From contig OZ026625.1 in the NCBI GenBank assembly GCA_964020975.1, positions 35,237,917 to 35,301,916 on the forward strand: a DNA stretch of 64,000 nt. Direction: 5' to 3'. Numbering within the stretch: the stretch's first letter is position 1; each line of letters opens with the position of its first letter. Below, piece by piece: positions 52,001-61,000 of the stretch. The position numbers and the translations under genes were made by a program. The stretch comes from Hermodice carunculata (Eukaryota; Annelida; Polychaeta; Eunicida; Amphinomidae). Under the pieces are notes generated by a model. It searched no databases. It saw only the letters and a list, made by a program, of their open reading frames with translations, and had not been told where the DNA came from.

Positions 52001-55000
52001 AGCCTGCAAACATGAATTTAGTTTAACTTTGGGAAATTTTAAAAAGCCAAAAAGGGGTAGCTTTCCTTTGATTTACATGACAAAAGAATGAAAGTTCAAG
52101 GCCTCTGGCCAGATTGAGACTTTTTATGCTAATGGTCAAAATCCAAGGGAGAGCTACATGTATGTGGTCATGTACACTGGTCCCCCTTTAATAAGGCCAT
52201 CCTAAATACAACCAAAAAAGTGGCCACATTAGAGGGGTGGCCTCTTTTGAGGGGGACAATACAATGGCCTTACCACTTTTGTGGCATGGAGAAGTGGCCT
52301 TTGTATAGGGTGTGGCCTCTCTTTAGGGGGTCCTTATCAGAGGGGGCCCACTGTAATAGCAAAGATGATTACTTAATTACCACAGATTTTCAGCTAGGAG
52401 GACATGAAGGGCATACTTATGCACCAATTATTTTATGACATGATTTTACACTTGTAAGTCATGAGATAGTATTATATAATAACTAAGCACTGGTTCCCTC
52501 AGTTTGGACACCACCCCGAGTGCTACAGTATGTGAAATGGTTTGCTGTCAAGATAAGATGCCAATATAATGAACCCAGCACAACGTGGAGCATAATATTT
52601 TGTATTGTGGATTTGGGTTTTCTGCATCACAGACTGGCACTAGTGTAAGTTGTGTTTTATTAAGAAGTAGATATGTAATACCGGAGCTGTTGTACGTTCA
52701 GTTCCTGAAGAGCCTAACAAAACTGGCTGAACTATCACTGCACTTCACATAGCCTCAGCCTTCATTGTGAATTCTTACATAGTGTTATTATACTCCCTGC
52801 AAACAAACTGTTTATACCCCCCCCCCATGACGTTTTTATACACCTGCTTTCTTGACATGGTTACCTTTTGGTCAGTGACCTTGACCTCATTTTCAAGGTC
52901 ATAGACCCATATATGTGTGCAAAGTGGTGAGTATCCAGTCTGTTGTTCTAATTTTTACAGCTTCCATTTATTGTGTTTATATTGTGTGAGTTTACTACTT
53001 CAGAATGGAAGTTTTAACTTGTTCTCGGCATTAAATTCTCTCACATCTTCTGGCTGTACCTGTAGGCTTATTTCACAGGTACTCTTGCACCAAATTTGAT
53101 GAAGAATTTGACAGTAGTTCTCATCTCAGTCCCTGACTTGAATTTATGAAGATAGATCTGTGGCTAACAGTCAACATGGGCAGAGAAGTTGTGTGAATCA
53201 GTCAATTTTTTGGGGGAAATTTTCAGTAAATTTGGTCCAAAAAGAAACTTTCTGAATTGTGTGAACTTGAGTAGAGAAGAAGGACTGAAATTTGAAAGTT
53301 TGACTTTGGTTGTGTGGAAAATTTCTGCTTTTGCTGAGGGTAACTGTATCCCTGTGCCGGGGGTTGAGAGGGGTAGCAAAAGGAAGAGCACTGGGAGAAC
53401 AGTCTTCAGTAATTTTGCATATTGATAACTATACATCAGCCTGTCAGGATGTGTGTCATGTTGTGAAAGGGTACTTTGATACTACACTGACATTCTGGGG
53501 TTATAAAACGAAACACTGCACTTAAATGAGTAAGGAATAAGGTAAAAGTAGCATGTAATTTATCTGTTTTTTTTTTTCACCTTTCTTTTAACACAGATTG
53601 AGTGAAGAGTTGCAGAAGAAGGACAACACCATTGACAAACTTCACCGCAAACTGAAGCATGCACAGCAGAAACTTGGCTCAAACATAGATTCAACGGGTC
53701 AGAATTTGTTGTCTGCAGATAGAAGCAAGGAAGACCTGGACACTGATTCAGTCAAATCCAACGAGTCTCTGGAGTCAATTGAGAGGGGGCGCCACCAGAG
53801 CACCACACAGGGTAGCTATAGGCCGGTAGAAGTAAGTGTTGAGTGTATGTCAGAAAATAGCACAACATCCAGTCACCCTAAGTCACATGGAAAAAAGAAG
53901 CAGCGCATACTTAGTGGACCAAATGGAATCACAGAGGACGGTGATGTTGAGGGCACACAGACTAGTGTAGACTTCAATAAATATATAACTCAAACAAGTC
54001 CCACCAGACACGACTTCTCTGAGTCTGATTACAGTGATATCCCCACAAACAGGCAAGCATGGTTGAGGGCCCAGGCCCCTTATGACCAGTATGAATCAGA
54101 AGAGGACCCAACAGGGCAGGGGCCACAGTTGGCAGGCCAGCAACAAGTGAGCAGCCAGGAATCGACGGAGCCCGATCTTCTTGGGGTGCAGAAAACTGGA
54201 TTAGGTATCTCCGGAGATAGCCTTTTTCCATCCAGCTCAGTCAGCGAGAGCATCAACCAGATTTCAAAATCACGGGACAGCCTTCCCATGGACCAAGGGG
54301 ACGCAGCAAAAATGGAACTTGAGAGGCTGCAAGAGCAGCTCAAAGTGGCACATGATTGGAACGAGACATTGCAAGATGAACTAAGTCTGTATGAAAAATT
54401 AAACATCTCTGTCGGGATACAGAGTTCGCCCACAATGGGGACACATTCCAGCCAAACAGCCCCAGATCCAGAGACGATACTACAGCAGCACCTGGATGAG
54501 ATCCGAGCTCTGAGGAAAAAGCTGGAAGAATCTATACACAACAACGACCAACTGAGAATGAAGTTGGAGCAACAGCTTGCCCAGACCAGGCAAGGTACGT
54601 GAGGTTTTATCCTATTTTATCCTACTTTATCCTAGTGAAGTTGGAGCAACAGCTTGCCCAGGCCAGGCAAGGTACGTAATGTTTTATCCTATTTTATCCT
54701 ATATTATCCTATTTTATCCTACTTTATCCTAGTACTGTGAAGAAAAATGCTTATTATACGGCCCCCCCCCCCCAAAGTTGGGCTATGCTGTTTTCAGCAT
54801 GTCCAGTTGCCCGTCTGTAGCAGAATCCTTGCAAGCGAAATATCTCATGATTCACAGACCACATCAAACTCAAAGTTACCTCAATATAGTTGCACCTTGA
54901 CACTGTCTTGACCTGACTACCTTTTTGTGACCTTAACTTCATTTTTAAGGTCAGAGCACGTGTGTGTGTACACAGTGGGTAGTATCCAGTCCTCTGGCGA

Positions 55001-58000
55001 TGACTGTTCTAGTTGCCACAGTTGCATGAAAACAAAAAGTGGTGTACATCTGATTATAATGAGGAAAATGATCACTTAACGGTATGGATGATAAATAAGA
55101 AATATCTGTCAATGGATCTATAGGCATCCTCAAAACTTAGGAAGCATGTATTTGACAAAGGGCACAATTTGTAACATCTATGCTTACTTAGCAAAAAGAA
55201 AAAAAAAAAGAAAAAAACATTTTTCCCTTGGCATGGATTATGCACTATGCCAAAGAAGGCTGTTGACTTAGTGTTAATTCAAAGGGGAAACTTAATTCAA
55301 AGGGGTTAAAATACTGCTTAAATGTAGAGCCGAAAGTTGATGTAACCAATTTGAAGGGTGACAATGATCGTCCAGTAAATTGATTACCTTAAATGATGAT
55401 CAAGTGTTTCGGTAGTTTTGGGAGAGACTTGATGCTTCTTTGTTAAATCAAAACTGTCAACTAAAACCAGTGTTTGTCCAATTGTCTTTCTAAAATAAAT
55501 TTCTTTTTGTGTGTTGTCCTGCAGGGGTGACCAATGTTTACATGAGAGAGCGGCCAGCAGGACAGACTGCTCCAGATGCTTCACAAGTGGATCAGCTCAA
55601 CAGGTACTGCATACTGTGATCCTCCTAAAAAGGGCCTATGCTCTAATGAGCCCCCCACCTCATTGGAAACTGAATGATCAAAAATCAGACAAAAAGTTCT
55701 AGGTTTAATGATCTTTTTCATAGCATTTTACCTATAGTATCTATAGTAGGGTCTTGGAGTAAATGTTTATTACATTTATAACTTTATAAGCACCCCAGTG
55801 ACTTGTAAGGAGCAATATGGAAAATTGTAAGTATGCACTTAGCATGTTTTCTGTGCCACTCCTGATATACAAAATCATTTTTGAAAAGATTATGTCATAT
55901 CAAAATAGGGATTCAGTGGTCCCCCTCGTATAAAGTCCCCCTGATGAGAGGCCACGCCCTCTACAGAGGCCAATTCTCCATGCATTAAGTGTGGTATTTT
56001 GATTTTATTTTCCGCCTGAAGAAAAGCCAGCCCTCTCATAAGGGCACGTTTCTGGTGCACTTTAAGTGGCCTTATAAGAGAGGGACCACTGTATAGCCGA
56101 GAGCATACTGCTATTAATGTACAAAAGAGATAATGATGACTTTGGTATCTCTGACGTGATTCAAAACATTTCTATGAGGAAACATTTATAGCCTCTTTAG
56201 ATATTCTGTTAAACGGAGCCTTTTCAAGTCTGCTCATGGAGAGCTTGTGTTTCAGAGAGTTGGAGGAAATGAGGCAGCAGACGAGAGAAAAGGCAGCCGA
56301 AGTGCAAGAACAACATCGTAAGGAGATCGATGCTCTGCTGCGTGAAAAGAGAGAGCAGGTACAAAAGATACAGCTCCAGTATGCCGAGTCAGAACAAGCG
56401 CTGGCACAGGTCTGCCGGGAACTGAAAAGGTTAGCAGTGCTGGTTGTTTATACATCATGTGGAGCTTCTTGCGCCAATTTTTTTTCATGGTACTCATCAT
56501 CTAGTTGATGGAAAGAGCTTCCTCAATATGGCCTGTATCATGTAGAACAGAGATAATCATGCTGGACATGAAACCAAAAATAAATAGATAAAAGCAAAAA
56601 AAAACTTAGGAAAGTAGCCTTAATTGAAGAAAATGTGCACATTTTCACAACATTGCACCTTTGTAAAATAAGAGCAATTGATAACAAATATTTATAACAG
56701 TCTGACCACCCAGAATGATAAATATTTCTTCAACAAAGACTGCACTCCCTCTTACCCCAATTGTAAGTTGGGTGGGGTTTTTTTTGTTTTTTGTTTTTTT
56801 GTTTTTGTTTTTGCATCAGAAAGTTACCCAGACTGTTTTGAAGGCAGCGAGAGCCATGTGAAGGCATTGTATTGTGGTGGACTTTTGTAGATTGTTGGAT
56901 AAAGTCAGCAATGTAGACAGGGCAAAAGAGACCTCATTAATGGTGGACTCTTGTTCTGTCATTTACAGACAAATGACAGTATCTCTTAATGTACTTTGTT
57001 TCTTTAAAGAGGATTAGAAAACTAGCCAAAGGCTAGTTTTCTAATCCATGCTGGTACTTGAATGAAAGGTCTTTTTATAAGGAATATTAATATAGTATCC
57101 TGTTGATAATTCATGGAAGTTCATTTTCAGTATTTCGACTTAAGTTGCAGTTGCCAAGGAAAGAGTTCAAGGAAAACAGGTGTAATATTGTTTATAAACA
57201 TCTGATTATTCTTTGTATCTAGTTTATGTAGTGTACAGTTTGCGGAATGTTTTTTATGGCACTGTGTACTTGGCGTGACTCTTTCAGTCTAAAGGGTGAG
57301 GCAAATAGACTTAAGGAGCAGTTGGTAGAGAGCCAGGACCTCAACACCACACTCAAGCTGGAGCTGCAGGTCTACCAGCAGATGCACAAGAAGTACGACA
57401 AATCAGGTAACCCCTCTTCAAGAAACTGCCGATTTTGTTAACCCTCAGGGGACCGAGGCGACAGCTTTCCTGGGAGCTCTCATGGCTTCAGTGTGCCAAG
57501 AGTGCACTGGGGAAAGCTGTTGACTGGTAGCTTTGATCTTGAAGAATAAAAGCAGCAAATAACAGTTACAAGAGTCAACCATATCTGGTTGTTTTGTTTT
57601 TAATAATGCAGATTTCAATGCAGATGCATTGAAGTTATGTTTGTGAGGGTTGAATTGTCTTTTTAACTCGTTCCCAGAGTATTCTGGTCCTTGTTTTGAG
57701 ACACCACCTTAAGACTGGTTCAAAAGTGGTCAAATGACAGCTGGTGTATCAACGTAGGTAAAAATAATACAGGAGAAGGTAGCAGTTGGGATATATAAAT
57801 GTGATTTTTAAAGGCAGGCGGTCTCTAAAGGGAGGGACTGCTGTAATTATGGAAGTAAGGTGAAGATTGCATGTTCAGAGGCTTCCTGGACAGAACTTTC
57901 CATCAAGAGACAACATGTGTAGAGTAAAATAGTAAAAGTTACCAAGCATGCTTACCTGCACAAACATTTTTCATGGTTGCGAGATGTATCTGGGGCACAG

Positions 58001-61000
58001 ACAGAATATGAGTGATCCCTCTGTGGGCCAAATGCAGTGACATCGAGCAATCATGAAGAATGCCGTGCAGGTATGCACACGGGCTTGCTAGGCCTTTATC
58101 ATTGTAGTGTGGCATGAATTAAGAGTAGTCTGTGGTCCACATATAATAGGTGGTGTTTCATGCATATGTCTATTTATAAAAAAAAAATTAAAACTTTTGG
58201 AGCTGAAAAAGTGGCATTCAAAAAAATCACACCACAATTATGGTATGCTGCTGAAAGTTTCACTAACATCCTTTTGACAATATAACCTGGGGTTGGGTAG
58301 ATACAACACTGTGTTATTAATACCTTGTGCCAAAAAAAAATAACAATTGTGCATCCCCCGTGTCATTTCCGGAAACTTTGGGCAAGATACTTAACCTTTT
58401 CCTGGTCAGAATAAGACTGAGTCAATAGCTTTCTTCAGCATGGGTTGAGCACATTGTACCCAACCCGTGCCAAGGAGAGCTTTTGACCTGGGGCGTACAT
58501 GTACCATCGTGACAAGTCTTACCTGCAATTTTCAGCAAAAACGGTTTCTATTGACATGAAATTTAAATAAATACGTTAAAACAGAAGGCAATTTATGTCT
58601 GGGCACTTTTGGGTAACTTAAGCAGGAAAGGGTTAACTTGACAAAGAAGATGCTAAAAGCATTCAAATCTTGATACAGTAGTTCTCAAATCATACCAAGT
58701 AATGTTGGTGACGGAGACAGTTCCCATTTTCTGTGGAAGTTGTTGAGACTTTAAATGCTTTAGGAAACAAAAAAATTCCATCATTAACTCCCTTGTCGTT
58801 CCTTGCTCAGTTATTTCAGTTTTGTATCTTCAAAGTCGTCTTCATAACATGACAGACAAATAATGTACCCATCACCCCATCATGTCATTCAGGTTCAAAA
58901 GGTGTGGAATCTCATGGCAAGCGAGGCATTGACCTAAATGTGTTACTGGAGGAAATACAACACTTGCGCGTACAGTTAGAACGCAGCATTCAGGCAAACA
59001 ATGCACTCCGTCAGCAGCTGGAACAACAGATAGAAAAAGGCAAGGGGGAGTCACATATCAACATTCATCATCTACCTCCACAGCAAACAACGACACAAAT
59101 GCCCACAGGTTAGAAACAACATTGAATCTAGACTCTTTTCAGAGGTATAGACTCAAACCTTCCAAAATTTGCTGCCGACCACGCTCTATATGAACCAATG
59201 CTGAGCCATAGGCCTGCATATAATGTGTGCAAACTTTGTCGGCAACTTTGCTTCTGAAATTGTAAGCCTATTACGGAACCTTAAATGTTAAGAAAATAAG
59301 CCAGGGATGCATATCCCACATCCAGCATGTCGAACACTGGAGTTTGTGGTAAATTTAAATGGTTTCATGAGGTTTGTGTGCAAAATTGGGGGAGTTGTCA
59401 TTGTAAAATTAACTTTAAAAGTAATCTTTGTCAGTCTACTTTGTAGAATTTAAACCGTTTCAGGCATCCATGAGCATGATGCCGTAATAATAGTTCCAGA
59501 GCTGCCTGAATGATTTAGATTGAGTAATAACACACACGGCGAATGTCTCTGTAAAACTACCAAGCAGGTCATGCATTCGATGTTGCTCAAGTCCGTCTTA
59601 TCAGAATTGTAGGACTACCATGTTTCGTTGTCAACTTGTAGATTCAGCTGTTTGGTCCAGACTCATAACACGACTGAAAGAAATATAGGTGATTGTATCT
59701 CGTCATTTTTTGTATCAGGTGATGCGCTGAAAGACCCCTTGGCTGGGATTCTAGGGGAGACGTATATTGACAGGATGGAGAAATACACCACAGGTGACTT
59801 AGACTTTTTGTACAAGTTCCTTGTAATTTAAGTATCCATGTAAAAAAATTAAGAGATCAATCATTGTTTTCAGTCATTAACAATTACATTCCTACAGGAC
59901 AGAGGAGAGAGTCTGACTGTTTTGTGGGAAAACAGTATGAAAACTTTCTTCAAATGAAGGCAAAATTTAATGATTCAGAATGTTAATAGTTTACAGTTGA
60001 AGCGTAAACAACCTTTTTACAGAGTTCATTAGTGCAAATGGTCTGGCTAAAATATGTCAAGAACATTAGTTCAAGATTGAGTTACCACTGGGTTACTGTT
60101 TTTAATTTTCAGGTGAGCAGAGCATAGTTCACATGAATATTTATGTTCTGCATCTTGCTAGTAACCCATTAGATCACCTCCTAAAGATTTGAAAATTATG
60201 GTCACATGCTGCCAGGTACACATTGTGTTTCTTATTTCAAGACCTATGCACTTCCAGAAATTACATCAACATATTCTTCTGAAGATTAATACCAAAATTA
60301 ATAATGCAAGATGGCTACACACGAAGGATAGCTAAGTACCATGGACTGATTAGCCACACTTTATCTGAGAACTGTGTGCTGTGGTCCATTCTCTTTCAGT
60401 ACAGATGCAAAATATGAAAAGCCAGAGAGCTAGAATTTGCTGGGATACTTTGCTTGATGACCAGACCCATCCCCATGGGTTTTTTCCACTTCACTTGGTT
60501 GGCCCTTTCGCAACCTGTTTCATAGTATTTTGCACTGGAAAAGTGACTGAATTTCCGATCGGTGTGTCTTGGTTACCATGGTAACTGACAACACTGCAAC
60601 ATGACACTCATGCTACCAGTAGCCAAGATGATAATGATCAACTTCCTGATTGGTTCATCAGTCCATGAGAGGAGTTAGAGTGTACTTTTGTTTCTCTGAC
60701 TACAATCTTGTAGTGCTGGGGCTAACCAAATGTTGTGGAGAACATACAGAGCTTGATCTGCTTTGGCGCCAACAAAGATTCTGTACTTGATCACAAACTT
60801 TTGTTGGTTTGACAAGTTCAGAGATCCTGTGAACACAAAGATTTCTATTTTTCCTCACCTGTACATCACCAATGAATACAAAGTACATGTATTAATTTCC
60901 TTTTTCACAGAACCTGGAGCTTCCACCAAACCATTTATGAGGAGAACACAAGGGTCCCCTGGTGGGCAAGATGGACACTACCCATATACAAGTATGATGA

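Noticed and set aside
54080-54544. Minus-strand 154-residue frame
   Set aside because: Antisense shadow of exon 15, which carries the best family match in the window.
60400-60584. Possible extra exon between exons 20 and 21 (good acceptor at 60399)
   Set aside because: The frame is open but the only nearby GT donors leave phase 2, whereas exon 21 needs phase 1; the peptide is hydrophobic and unlike the rest of the linker.
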